This document shows positions 24,646-35,774 of a DNA stretch of 64,000 bases, one piece after another. Origin of the DNA: Ascarosepion bandense (taxonomy: Eukaryota; Mollusca; Cephalopoda; Sepiida; Sepiidae); contig JBBBDQ010001271.1 of the NCBI GenBank assembly GCA_037127315.1, forward strand, positions 1,781,501 to 1,845,500, in the 5' to 3' direction. Below the pieces are notes generated by a model, which saw only the letters and a list, made by a program, of their open reading frames with translations, searched no databases and was not told the DNA's origin. Position 1 is the first letter of the stretch, and each line of letters begins with the position of its first letter. The position numbers and the translations under genes are program-made.

Positions 24646-25077
24646 TATCTTTATTATAACATTATAAAAAAAACATAGTTTACTGCAACACAAGAACCTT
24701 CCTGTTTTGGTACTATCTTATTAGCACCTTGTTAGGCAGTCAAATATTTTTTCTGTCAGGAATCATTATATATAGAAGCTTAAAAACAACACATTTTTTA
24801 CCAAATCTAGACAATTAAGGTGGGGGGATTTTCTGAGGGTTTGTTTCAGCAAACAAATAGAAAATCAGGTCATGATGTATAGGAGAAATTTGATTGTAAG
24901 AGTAAAGGGGGATAGAGACTTAAAATGACTTAAACCCAGCCGTTTCCCATGCCTGTGATGAAATAAACAGATATATATATATGTAGCATTGCAGCAAGTC
25001 TGAAAAGTTATCACATGTTGTCATATAAATGGTTACAGGATTTTCATTACCTTATTATTCTTTCTTTTATTTTTTTT
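24646..25077. other. Non-coding stretch, nothing recognised
   Basis: AT-rich sequence without repeats shared in this window apart from a short TA run at 24971-24982. Confidence 0.4.
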
Positions 25078-25690
25078 CAATTGGAGTAGATAGACTAAAC
25101 TATCGCCCGGTTCACACTCCACCCACATCTATTGAACAGGTGAAGAGGCTCATCCCTTGTTTCCTGTTTAGGATGCGGTTTCCGGTGTTTCTCTTTTCCA
25201 ATCTTTTCACTCTTTTCTTTTTTTTTTTTTTCAATTGGAGTAGATAGACTAAACTATCGCCCGGTTCACACTCCACCCACATCTATTGAACAGGTGAAGA
25301 GGCTCATCCCTTGTTTCCTGTTTAGGATGCGGTTTCTGGTTTTCTCTTTTCCAATCTTTTCACTCTTTTCTTTTTTTTTTTTTTTTCAATTGGAGCAGAT
25401 AGACTAAACTATGCCTGGTTCACACTCCACCCACATCTATTGAACAGGTGAAGAGGCTCATCCCTTGTTCCCTGTTTAGGATGCATTTCAGGGTTTTCTC
25501 TTTTCCAATCTTTTCACTCTTTTCTTTTTTCTTTTTTTTCAATTGGAGCAGATAGACTAAACTATCACCCGGTTCATACTCCACCCACGTCTATTGAACA
25601 GGTGAAGAGGCTCAGCCCTTGTTCCCTGTTTAGAATGTGGTTTCCGGCTTTCTCTTTTCCATTCTTTTTACCCTTACATAGCCCCCTGCG
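25078..25690 (+). repeat. Minisatellite, about 154-bp unit x4, in a LINE 3' UTR
   Basis: Unit starts at 25078, 25232, 25387 and 25540 (periods 154, 155, 153). Each reads 'caattggagtagatagacta', then a GC-richer middle including 'ttcacactccacccac' and 'gaagaggctcatccc', then a long pyrimidine tract. Units differ by a few substitutions. The last unit passes directly into the LINE-type tail at 25675-25742, so the array sits in, or forms, a LINE 3' UTR. Confidence 0.9.
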
Positions 25691-25742
25691 CATCAGTGGC
25701 GTTATCGCCTTGTTTGAGGTGATATGATTAAAATAAAAAAAA
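25675..25742 (+). mobile_element. CR1-type LINE 3' tail
   Basis: Reads 'catagccccctgcgcatcag', 'tggcgttatcgcc' and 'gaggtgatatgattaaaa', the same layout as the tail of copy A at 2470-2535. No coding part is attached; the minisatellite occupies its place. Confidence 0.75.
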
Positions 25743-25861
25743 ATATAATATATAATGTTATTATTCTCATATACAATGCTCTACTAAGTATTAATAAAGT
25801 AAATCACTACAGTGGACTTGATTTCTCTTCTTTTATTGTTCTCACACCTTAATAATCTTTT

Positions 25862-25940
25862 AATTTTTTGTGTCTTTTCCACTTCGTATCCCCTTGTGTC
25901 TTAGTGGCTTACTTGCTTTGCATGGGGTGAAATGCTAACA
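25862..25940 (+). mobile_element. Diverged LINE tail remnant
   Basis: Contains 'atccccttgtgtcttagtgg' and 'catggggtgaaatgctaa', the family tail with several changes and no A tract. Confidence 0.45.
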
Positions 25941-26403
25941 TAGTACTTTTAATGGCATGTCACTAAAATTATTTCTTTCAGTATATTCTATTATTTCAAA
26001 AATTTCCCCTCCCCAATCAGAAATAGAACTTTATTTCTTCAGAGTTAAACTTGTAAGTTTCTCATTGCTTTTCTAACGATAGAGGATAGAGCTTTATAAC
26101 TGTTGATTGGCTTACTTATTGTGTTATCTCTTCATAATAAACAAAAGCAAAGAAGCAGACAAAGCAAATCTTTTAACTTTATCAAACCAAAAAAAAACAA
26201 AAAAAAACATTTATTTGGATCCTTTTTCTAACATAATGAAAACAGGGAGATTTAGAAAATTGATCAGAGTCACAATTAAACTAAAAACAAAATGCTGTTA
26301 TCTATTGCTTTTTTGTGAATAATATCTATTCTTATTTGTCTGGTGAAATTCATTTATTTTAATCATTTACACAATTCTTTAGCACTCACAAAAAAAAAAC
26401 CCT

Positions 26404-26770
26404 GATGTATATAAAAACATACATAAATATACATGACAATGACAAAAATATTTCAAGTCCTATTGTAATGGCCAAATTAATGTTTGAAAGGATTGTTTTG
26501 CAAATAACAATAAAAGAAAATAGATTGAACTAAAATCTGAAATAATTAAAAATAAAGAAACAAGAAAACAGCTTTAATTTGGTTTCTATTTGTCGCTTAA
26601 TGATAAATCACGTATAATATTAAAACAAAAGGTGGGTAGCAGTTTTCACAGTATAACTAAAATGTTCAAGAATCAGAATCAGTAAAATTCTACCAATCTT
26701 CTTTTATGTGCCATATCCCTTAAGTATGTGGGCGATCAAATCTCTCCACAGTTTCTTTTGTAGTTCTCAG
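26404..26770. repeat. Dispersed duplication, copy 1 (partner 28634-28997)
   Basis: About 365 bp nearly identical to 28634-28997 in the same orientation, beginning near 'gtatataaaaacatac'. Its right end overlaps a decayed RTE-type fragment, so that fragment is part of the duplicated unit. Confidence 0.9.
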
Positions 26771-27420
26771 CAATTACTGTTCTTTTACTATCTTTCAAAT
26801 GTACTCCTTTGATATCCTTGTGCATAAACTTGTGAGGTAGAATAATTGCTGTACCTCTTGTATTGTGAATGTTTAATTCTCCAATCTCTATTCTTCATTC
26901 TATGTCCCAGCAATTTTAGCATTCTCTTTCCGATTCTAAGTATACATTTTCTTTCCATTCCCATTTTCTATAAAACTTTCACATTGTTCATATATTTCAT
27001 CCATGGTATTCTCAGCATCCTTCTGTAGAATCACATCTGTCATTTCAAGTCTAATATTCATGTCAGGAAATTGGTCAGCATTCCAGGCCATGTACGACTG
27101 ATTGCACTTAATACTTTGTGACCATGGGATATCTAATATTCTAAAAGATATAGAATATTTAATTTGTTTTTTTTTCATTATTAATTACTTTTCACTGCCA
27201 TATACAAAGACTGGTATATGGCAATTCAGTGCTTATTTCTTTGTTTCTTATAAAATTATCCTATTTTTTTATATTTTGTTTAGTTTTTGGAAGACTTCTT
27301 TCCTTATTCAATTGTCACTTCAGATTTCGGTACCACATTTCCATTGTCTATTTTTAACACTACTTTACCTTCTGAACTTGCTTGATTTTGATGTCACTAA
27401 ATTGTAGCTCCTTAAAATTT
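26695..27420 (-). mobile_element. RTE-type LINE 3' fragment
   Basis: Reverse-strand frames contain 'VILQKDAENTMDE', a decayed match to 'MVLQKDATDPSNEEG' at 6591, and the rest follows the RTE end region in order. The plus-strand frames 26846-27028 and 27102-27407 are shadows. Confidence 0.6.
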
Positions 27421-28207
27421 CTCTCAATACATCTCTAGACAAAAAAACTATTTTATTAGATTTGTCATGCAAAAAAACATGCCATGCTATTTTTAACAGA
27501 CAACAGACTGACAAACAAAGGATTGCTGCTCAGAGAGAAATTAAAAGGCCAGAAAACATAAATAAAGAGACATTTCAACACAAAAGCAGTTATAAATTGT
27601 GGTGAAAAGATATTCTTTGATAATTCTGTGATTCATTCAACTTTATGTGTGAATATCCTACTAATGGGAAATTTAATAACTATTTTCACAAAGGTAAAGT
27701 TTTTCTTTTTACAACATCAGAATGATTTCTGTCAATAATATAGGAAATTTGGTCTAGAATGTATACACCACTGAAACTTCAAAGATAAAATAGAATTTAG
27801 TTCTTTGCATCACTGAGTGCTCAGATTACTAACCCAATTGAACTTGTCCTTATTATTTGAGAGTCTATAGTCAAATCTACCATATTACAACATTCACATA
27901 TGATAGCAACAGCTTAATGTTTTTTTTTTATAGAAATCATTTTTAGCATAAACAATTTTTAAAGAAGAGGTATTTCTAATTTTGTTTTATAGTTTTTTCT
28001 CCATAAAATGATTACAATTTTATACCTTCCCATTCAGACTAGTACACCATAATACCTGTAGGTCATACTGAGGACAATCCTTCTTCAAAGTTCATGCTAC
28101 AAATCCACAAAGAACTGTACCAAATAACAGAAACGACTTCATTTGAAGACTTTTGAGAAGCAGTAACAACTAAAATGGATATCATATGTAACTCAAAGAA
28201 ATATATA
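27421..28207. other. Non-coding stretch, nothing recognised
   Basis: AT-rich, no frame of interest and no shared repeat. Confidence 0.4.
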
Positions 28208-28640
28208 TATTATTTATGCTCTTGCTAGCTGACTGAAAAGGATATTTCATAAACAGTAGCCATTTACAGTTTTATGCTATGTTCTTCAGTTATTGTGTTG
28301 AATGCTCTCGATTCGGTTACAAGATTGAACACTCTTGACTGCTGGTGTATTTACATTCTTTAAAAACATTAAACACTATGAAATCTGCCTTTTTCTGTTG
28401 TGAACCAATAACTTAGTGAGTGGATCTCTGAATGATGACAAATCAGTCAGGTTTCAGTCCTGGCTTGAAGCAAATGGTCAATCTAGCTGCACTGATGAGC
28501 TGTAATATAATGAAACAGACTTGTATGTGAATGATTTATTTATGCTTTCGCTAATTAATTGAGCACTGGGGAGAGAGGGAAATTTCATAAACAGTAGCCA
28601 TTTATGTCTTTATGCTATGTTCTCCAGTTATTGTATATAA
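28208..28640 (+). repeat. Imperfect direct repeat flanking a hammerhead-like motif
   Basis: 28208-28305 and about 28535-28635 share 'ttatttatgct', 'catttcataaacagtagcca' (approximately) and 'tttatgctatgttct', with spacing of about 330 bp. The second copy ends at the junction with the duplicated segment 28634-28997. The hammerhead-like motif 28488-28529 lies between them, as expected if the repeat unit is a small ribozyme-carrying element. Confidence 0.6.
28488..28529 (+). ncRNA. Hammerhead-ribozyme-like motif, degenerate stem II
   Basis: The conserved core CTGATGA (28492-28498) and GAAA (28512-28515) are present. Stem III can form from ACA/TGT (28515-28517 with 28522-28524), followed by A as cleavage-site base, giving a GTA triplet. 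Stem I can form from TGCA/TGTG (28488-28491 with 28526-28529) using two wobble pairs. Stem II (28499-28511) pairs poorly, so I expect little or no activity. Confidence 0.4.
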
Positions 28641-28997
28641 AAACATACTTAAATATACATGACAATGACAAAAATATTTCAAGTCCTATTGTAATGGCCA
28701 AATTAATATTTGAAAAGGATTATTTTGCAAATAACAATACAAGAAAATAGATTGAACTAAAATCTGAAATAATAAAAAATAAAGAAACAAGAAAACAGCT
28801 TTAATTTGGTTTCTATTTGTCGCTTAAAGATATAAATTACGTATAATATTAAAACAAAAGGTGGTTAGCAGTTTTCACAGTATAACTAAAATGTTCAAGA
28901 ATCAGAATCAGTAAAATTCTACCAATCTTCTTTTATGTGCCATATCCCTTAAGTATGTGAGTGATCATGTCTCTCCATAGCTTCTTTTGTACTTCTA
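28634..28997. repeat. Dispersed duplication, copy 2 (partner 26404-26770)
   Basis: Matches 26404-26770 with a few substitutions and small indels; for example 'gtgggtagcag' against 'gtggttagcag'. Decayed RTE text continues on the minus strand to about 29130. Confidence 0.9.
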
Positions 28998-29639
28998 AGC
29001 AATTATTGTTCCTTTACTATCCTTCAGATTCTCTCCTCTAATATCTATGTGTATACACTTGCGCTTCATGTCCTGTGAATGTTAAATTCTCAAAGCCCTC
29101 CTTCCTCATTCAGCTAGGATAAAAGCAGAGTATGTCTTCCCCTAATTCAACAACAGCACTCTCCTCATTTTACTAAAGAGGTAAGGCTGTTGGACGCTGA
29201 TACCAGTGGTTGCATGTATGCATATGAAGAACCTTACATCTTGCCATTGTGGAAAATTGGGTAATAAACAATATTAACGGTTTATATATTCGTGACACAG
29301 GGTTCAGATTTGATTATTAATACTCATTTGTCATAAATGAAGGAATCAGTCAGAATGTAAATCAGCACAAAACCGGAGGAACTGGAGAAGGTACTGTATT
29401 TGTCCTAGGTATGATGATAGACTACATCTGGCAGAAAAGATCAGGAGGTTTTGAGGAATGTGGAACCATTTCTTAATTGTTGTTGTTCTCACTTGCATCC
29501 TAACTCAGACTGGTAGTACCTGCTATGGGTAAATAGTTAACCCCCAAAATGAGGTCAAAAATATTTTGAACTTGAAACAAACCTAAATCATTATCTGGGA
29601 AGTTTTTTTTACAGGCAAAGGGAAATGTTATATTAAAAT
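28998..29639. other. Mostly unrecognised stretch
   Basis: The first 130 bp continue the RTE-type decay on the minus strand ('atgtcctgtgaatgttaaat'). The rest has no recognisable feature. Confidence 0.35.
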
Positions 29640-30088
29640 TGGAAGGTGCATTGAAATAGTGAAAGACACCTTCTAAAAGCTGGACAGAGTATTAAGAAAC
29701 AGGAAAATTTCATTAGAAACAAAAAAAAGAAGGATGAATTTCTATGTTATATCAGTCTTCTAACATGGCTGGACAATTTCTCTATGGAGTAAAAGGAGAC
29801 CTGTAGTGATAAAAAAGAAACTTATACTTAGAATCAAAAAGAGTTAATAGAAATTTCTATGATACATAATGAGGAAAAAAGGCTTGGAAACTGTGAAACT
29901 CACAGGACATACATGGCAATATAGGCAGAGAGGAAGAGCAAGTAATCTATCCAACAAATGAATGGTAGAAAAGAAGTGAGAAGGACTGTAAAAAACAAAC
30001 ATTACTGAGCTACAAATAACAAGAAGCTATGGAGAGTCATGCCCACCTATTCTGAATATACATGGCACACAAAAGAAGAATTGATACA
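29640..30088 (+). mobile_element. RTE-type LINE 3' fragment, decayed
   Basis: Follows the order of the 6.4-6.9 kb copy: 'RNRKISLETKK..' (about 29697-29725), 'MNFYVISVF', then the end region with 'LIRIKKS' and the final 'catggcacacaaaagaagaa' at about 30061-30080, which matches the terminal codons and GAA tail. Heavily mutated. Confidence 0.65.
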
Positions 30089-31494
30089 CTAACTCCCCCA
30101 GTTTTGCAGGTATGTATTCAGGAAGGAATTTCTGAAACATTTATAAATTGATCAGCTGCTAAAGAATAAAAAACAATGACAAAAACCTAAGAAAATAAAC
30201 GACAGAATAATAAACATGGATTTGGTTGGTGATTTTTTTTTATCAAGCAGATAACGCCAAAAAAAAAATTCCCTTAAAATCTTGCAGATATGCAATTTTT
30301 TCCTCTTGCTTTTTTTATCAGCATATAAAGTGGCTTTTCCCATCTGAGAATATAAAGTGGCTTTTTCCATCTGAGAATTAGAAACTGAAATCCTGAAATC
30401 AATTTTTATATTAATGCATTTTTTTCCTCACTTGCTGTGTTATTTTCAAATGATGCACTGAAAATGCACATAGTTGCATAATACATAAAATTAGTGTGCA
30501 CATCAGTGCAGATAAAGCAAATTAAGGAATAATTAAATAATCATCCTTAGGTGTGCCATATGCATGAGACTGTTACCTTTCTTCATCTGGCGCCAGTATT
30601 TGAGACATGTTAAAAGCCAGAATCTTGAATGATGGTTTTTAAGATACACCAGTTCTCTTCTCAAGAGATTATTCTCTATCTGACCAATTGCTAAAGTAAG
30701 CTAAGCTCAATAAATATTACCTTTTAGAAGGGTATGGAACAGAAGTTCCAAAAATAAGTGGTCAAATTCTTAGGTATAAACTAAGAATGATATTTATCCT
30801 AGTTTGATAATATTCTGATATGATACAAAGACATTTGCCACTGGGATAGCTTACAAAAAATATTTAGGTATTTGGATCAAGCCACAAATATCAAGTAATT
30901 CCTTGAAGTTCTTATTTATAGTGCAATGATTAGGTGTTGTTAAGCTGTAAGGTCTTCAGTCTCTTTTTCACCAAGTTTCTAACCCCCAAAATCCATGTAA
31001 ATATATTCCCTATGCTCATCTAGCATTTTTTATCAAGGGGTTAATTTTTACAGTTTAAACATTGAAATTGAAACATAAGATGGTGTCCTTATCTAATGAG
31101 TCATTCAGCTGAATATCTTTATCATTGCTGTTTATATAATAATGTTTAATCTGATGTGTTCTTTGGTTTTTCACCGTGTTTTACTTTGTTATTTTTTTTT
31201 TCTTTTTTAGATAAGTTTAGATCCAGGCATCAAAAATATGGCAAAATTTAATATATATACCCTTCCCAAAAAGAGGCGTAAAAAGAGATCTTTTGCTTAA
31301 AACAGTTATTGCTGTATACTCGTTCAGTTTTTATTGCTTTAAAATGCTATTAATAGAATTTTAATATAAACTCAAATATATCAAAGTAGATTTATGAATT
31401 CTTTGGTAGAACTGAGAAAGGAGTGTTGGGAAATGAACTCATGGGCTTCAGAAGACTGCCTATTAACAACAAAAATGTTCCTGTAGAAAGCAAT
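30089..31494. other. Non-coding stretch with one candidate exon
   Basis: No repeat of the window's families. A strong acceptor-like pyrimidine run ending in AG at 31210 is followed by a 29-codon open frame (see findings). A direct duplication of about 30 bp ('tataaagtggctttt' then 'catctgagaat') occurs at about 30325-30377. Confidence 0.4.
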
Positions 31495-31826
31495 AATTCA
31501 CAAGACAGTCAGTTAAGTGCCATACGTGATACATGCTAGGGTGATCATGTCTCGAAAGAGACATGACTGACTGGGCAGAAGATTATCCCGCAGTAGGTTG
31601 CCATTACTTTCTGTGGTAGACTGGTTGCCAGCCAAGACTATAGAACCCAATCTGTCCTGTTATTTAACCCATAACTGGAGGGAAGAGGTGGATTATTATT
31701 TTTCCCAATGGTATTTGCACGTAAGTGAATGCAATGAATTCAACTGAAATTCGAATTTGGCTCCCTGAGTTGTCATTCCGAGCTGATATCCACTGCACCA
31801 CAATGCACATCCAATTCACAAGACAG
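31495..31826 (-). mobile_element. tRNA-derived SINE with perfect 14-bp target duplication
   Basis: A full SINE on the minus strand (31509-31812) flanked by 'aattcacaagacag' at 31495-31508 and again at 31813-31826, the mark of LINE-driven insertion. Its 5' head at the right end has tRNA-like text ('gtgcattgtggtgcagtgga') and a B-box-like 'aatttcagttg' region. The 3' end at the left has the 20-bp hairpin at 31546-31565. Minus-strand frame 31664-31867 and plus-strand frame 31725-31931 are incidental. Confidence 0.92.
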
Positions 31827-31874
31827 CCTGACAAAAAAAATCCAGCAATACATACAGAGTATATCAATTCAATT

Positions 31875-31892
31875 ATTTGTCAGTTTTTCATT

Positions 31893-31932
<40 letters not shown>

Positions 31933-31948
31933 TGAAAAACTGACAAAT
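31875..31948. repeat. 22-bp perfect inverted repeat around (TA)n
   Basis: 'atttgtcagtttttcattca' at 31875-31894 (arm continues 2 bp) is exactly mirrored at 31927-31948, with a TA/CA tract of 30 bp between. The DNA could extrude a cruciform or be a tiny foldback element. Confidence 0.85.
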
Positions 31949-32154
31949 TTTTTTGTTTACATAAGACACAAATGGTGGTTCTTTACTTCTTTGAGCATAA
32001 GTACCCATATCATATTAAATTATCTATAGTTTTATTCTTTTATAAGAGCTTTCATTAGCCTTTTTTATCTGACATATTCTCTGGTGAGTATACCTGTTAT
32101 GTTGATCTCCTTTCAAAGAAGGTAATAGGTTTTTTGTTTGGTTTTTATCACCAG

Positions 32155-32880
32155 ACACATGCAATGGATAAATTAACATCAAAATTATGCAGAAAATTAA
32201 AAAAAACAGTGACATTTCATTTTAACAGATATATGTACCAAAATTATATAAAAATATCTCAAAATGCTGAAGAGTAAATTTATTCAATAAAGTTGCCATT
32301 GATTTCAACCACAGCCTCCAGATGACTTTGGAATATCTTGCAACTTTTCTGGACATTCTCCTAGTTTAAGTTGGTTGATGCTTCCGTAATCCTTGCCATC
32401 AACCCATCTTTGCTGTTACAAGGAGTTTTGTTAGTTTCTCACTCAACTGCACCCCCACATGGGGAGAGTTAAGAAGTTAGATGTAAGTGGGGATGTGATC
32501 AAATAAATTGTTTGATAATTGTGTGGCCTAGGATCTTCTAGCAGGCATCCTCTTGAACAAGAGCAGCACTACCTTCTCAAGGCACTTGATGTAGGTCTCC
32601 ATGTTGAGTTTAAGTGGGGAGATGAATGAAGGTTTAACATCTCCATCACTAGTGATCACTCCAAACACAATAATGTTGACTGGATATATCACCCAACTCT
32701 TTCTGAAAAACTCTGCACTATCCTGAGATTGACACCCAAACACTCTGAAATGTTATATTGAAGCTTCCAGCAGGAATGCCAAGCAGTACAGCATGCTGTT
32801 TCCAAATTTCTAGCAGAGGGAATTGTGTCATCGTGTTCTTTTATTCACAGGCTGTGTTCAACTGGCCCTACTATAGTCTG
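32155..32880 (-). mobile_element. Tc1/mariner-type transposon, internally deleted
   Basis: Minus-strand reading shows pieces of a mariner-type transposase: 'SVWVSISG' near 32740, 'IIVFGVITSDGD' and 'LNMETYIKCLEKVVL' (32526-32690). The end block, a decayed 'AVVEINGN', lies near 32300. The same pieces in the same order occur in the plus-strand copy at 54257. The outer ends show traces of the terminal repeat ('gcaatggataaatt' on the plus strand at about 32162-32175). Length is about 725 bp against the roughly 1.3 kb usual for the superfamily, so most of the catalytic domain is missing. Confidence 0.75.
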
Positions 32881-33964
32881 TAGTTGACAAAATCAAAAGG
32901 AAACAATGAGCTTGCACAAAATTAAAAATATTAAATGTCAATAATTTACCCATTGCACTCTGTAGTTAGATTACAGCTGTAATTTTTTTTTGGGGGGGGG
33001 TCATTTTCTTTCTTCATTAACCTTTTTATTTTTATTAATGAAACCATGGGCTGGAAGGCTTACACCAAATATGAAACATTTTTTGGAGATTCCAAGAAAT
33101 TCACAAGCCTTATTTGGTTCCAAGGCCTCTTTTAGATTCACTTCTACTAATTCTGAATACCTTATAGACCTTATTCTTAAATGCACTGTTTCAGAGGCAC
33201 TACTATAAACAGTTATTAAAAAACTCCATATATCAACACAATTGTTATGTCAAAGACTAGAAGAATTTTTATATAAATTTTCAGTGAAAATGTTTTCAAT
33301 AATAAACATAATAGATGTTATGGATTAGTATATCATACATCTATCTATAAAAATCTAAAATAACCTATGTGTTTTCTTTATCTTTTTTGATTCAAGGCTT
33401 CCAAAATAGAATTTGCATGAACATATTTTTATAGAACAGACTTCATTATTACATAGGATAGAATTGTAAGTAGTGATATATCTCAGGATTTATTTAACAT
33501 ATGTTCCAATACTGTGGGCTTTATAATGATATTTACATCTCAAAATCATGATGAACGTTCACTGGCTTATCTCATAACACGTTTGACTTATATTTTTGTT
33601 AAGGTCTAATTACAGGTAAATATCTATTGCACACATGTCTCATACCCGCAGATTAGAAGAGTATATAATAAGCTACCACATAGGGTTACATTTGAATGTC
33701 AATTCCAAACATCCTTTCTCGATAATATAAAGATTTTTTTACCCTTCAACATCTTCATTGCCTAACACTTTACAGGATAAATGAGATGATAGACATAATA
33801 TACTTTTCTTAAAACACTATTCCTTTTCAGAATATATGCAATAATGTCTCTCCACTATATCTTTTTTTTTTTAATATATGTTAACTGTCATGATTGTTCT
33901 TGTGAAAAATAACAAGGCAGTTTCTCACTGTCTTCTCTATTGTTTTGAATTCAAAATTGTTCTT
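32881..33964. other. Non-coding stretch, nothing recognised
   Basis: AT-rich. A G run of nine at 32992-33000 follows a T run. The overlapping frames at 32990-33208 (plus) and 33001-33186 (minus) cover the same DNA and neither has a recognisable domain. Confidence 0.4.
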
Positions 33965-34173
33965 TTCCTAGTCAGGTTGCCAACTAAGGTTAGAGAGTAC
34001 AGGCTGCTCTGCTATTTTATCAATGACTGAAAGGATGTTTGTAGCTACCATTGCAGAAAGTAAGATTGGTAGGCTGAGTTCAAATTCTGACAACTTACAC
34101 TAAGAATCTTGGGAAAGATATGAATTCATTTTTCTCCTACCACTTATAGGTTTAACAGCAAGACAAACTGTTC
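33965..34173 (+). mobile_element. SINE-like remnant, rearranged
   Basis: Contains 'gttgccaactaaggttag' in minus-type orientation. Then comes plus-type text with a B-box-like 'gagttcaaattctgac', 'cttgggaaagatatgaattc' and 'ggtttaacagcaagacaaac', the order of the tRNA-SINE. It appears to be two SINE pieces joined and decayed. Confidence 0.45.
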
Positions 34174-34770
34174 TTTTTTTTTTTTAATCATTTCACCCCA
34201 AGCAAGGCATTCCACTGCCACTATTACACAAGGGTTTACATAGGGTGTAGGTGAAGAGAAAGAGAGGTTAGATATAGGAAATGTCAGAAGGAGGGTGATA
34301 GATGGGTAAGGATACCGAGGCTGAGGGTTGGGCAGATGGGAAGAGTGTTTGAGAGAATGGAAGTGAGTTAGTGTGTTAGGAGGTATCTATTAACCTTACA
34401 TTTAAACTCCTGGAAATTGTAGCTGTCGGGGAAGCAAGCATGTGGAAGGGATTTCCACAGTCGGGAAGTGCAAGAAAAGAAGCTGTTGGAGTAGAAATTG
34501 CGGTTACATTTTATCAGTTTCACTGTAAAAGGGTGGGATCTAGTTACTAATCTAGTATCTCATGCAAATTCATACCTAGGGGGCACCAGTAATCTAAGTT
34601 CATTGGAGCAGAAGCTGTGAAAGTATTTATAGAAGAGGCACAGGAAAGCCACATCATGCCGGTGAGAGAGTGATTGCAGCCAGTCTGCCAAGTAGGTATC
34701 GATCACATTACAGATTCTCCGTTGTATTTTGTCAAGAACCCTGAGGGTCTCTTTAGTCTTTGTTGGCAAT
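34174..34770 (-). mobile_element. CR1-type LINE 3' fragment
   Basis: The plus strand starts with 'aatcatttcaccccaagcaa', the reverse complement of the tail. Minus-strand coding text follows with 'VPPRYEFA', 'FLCLFYKYFHSFCSNELR' and 'VLDKIQRRICNVIDTYLADW' (34560-34769). The downstream end block lies at 34400-34500. This is one of the better preserved short copies; it stops at a 5' truncation near 34770. Confidence 0.88.
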
Positions 34771-35774
34771 CAGTCTAAGAGAAGGACAACTCTGAATTTT
34801 TTGTAAAAGTCTACTTGCTACAGAAACCTGCAAGACAAGTGTGACAAGGTTATGTCCTTATACTCTATCGGAGTCTACTGGTACTAAAGAAGAGGTGATA
34901 AGAGATAGATTCATACCCTTCCCCAATTAAATCCCCATCTCAGTTAGATTTTGAACTTGGTTTTTTATTTCCATTTTCAATACTGTTATTCTTTCTGCTG
35001 ATGATATAGATATTCATAGTTCAGATAAAGATGATCTTGAACAATAAAATCAATATTTTTACTAAGTGTTTAAAAAATAGAACTTAGGTTAAACAATAAT
35101 CTGTAATGTCAATGTAAAGTCAATAAAAGTTCACGGGATTTTGAAATCTGGAATATGACTGAAAATAGTGAATGTGATACTCTGAATTTATTATGGGAAT
35201 TCATGAAGTGGAATTAAATAATTATTAATTAATACTTCAATTATCTTGGTGCAGGGGATCATTTATAAAAATTTTGTCTAAAATATAAGGATAATAAACA
35301 TAAGAATAGTATTGTCCAAAATTTTATAATATGACAAAAGCAAAATATTAACATAAGAGTCATGTTACAGAATGCCAGTTCCAAAATGGGCAGCAATTGG
35401 TCAGAATACTATGCTGACACGGCATTTTGACATTGGTGCATTGGTTTGTTCTGAGTTTTAGATATAGGTTCAAAGCAATGTAAAGTCAATAAAAGTTTGC
35501 AGGATTTTGAAGAGTTGTTATGCTTCCCACATCCAGCAACAGGCTAAGATAACACACATGGAGGGATGATAAGCCAAGGAGCATCATGTGTTCCTTTGAA
35601 GTTCTTCCTTTCACTGCCTCCTAGAATCTAAGCTGCAACATCTGTTCCTCTCCATTAATAAAACAAGTAAGAGCAATAAACCATCTTTTTGTTAAAACCA
35701 TCTATGCATTAGTGTTGGAATGCATCTGCATGTTTATCTCTTTGTGTTGTTCAAGTTCTTCTTTTTGTCTTGTT
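34771..35774. other. Non-coding stretch with a small dispersed repeat
   Basis: The string 'caatgtaaagtcaataaaag' occurs at about 35110-35129 and again at about 35476-35495, each followed by 'ttcacgggattttga' or a close variant. Nothing else recognised. Confidence 0.4.
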
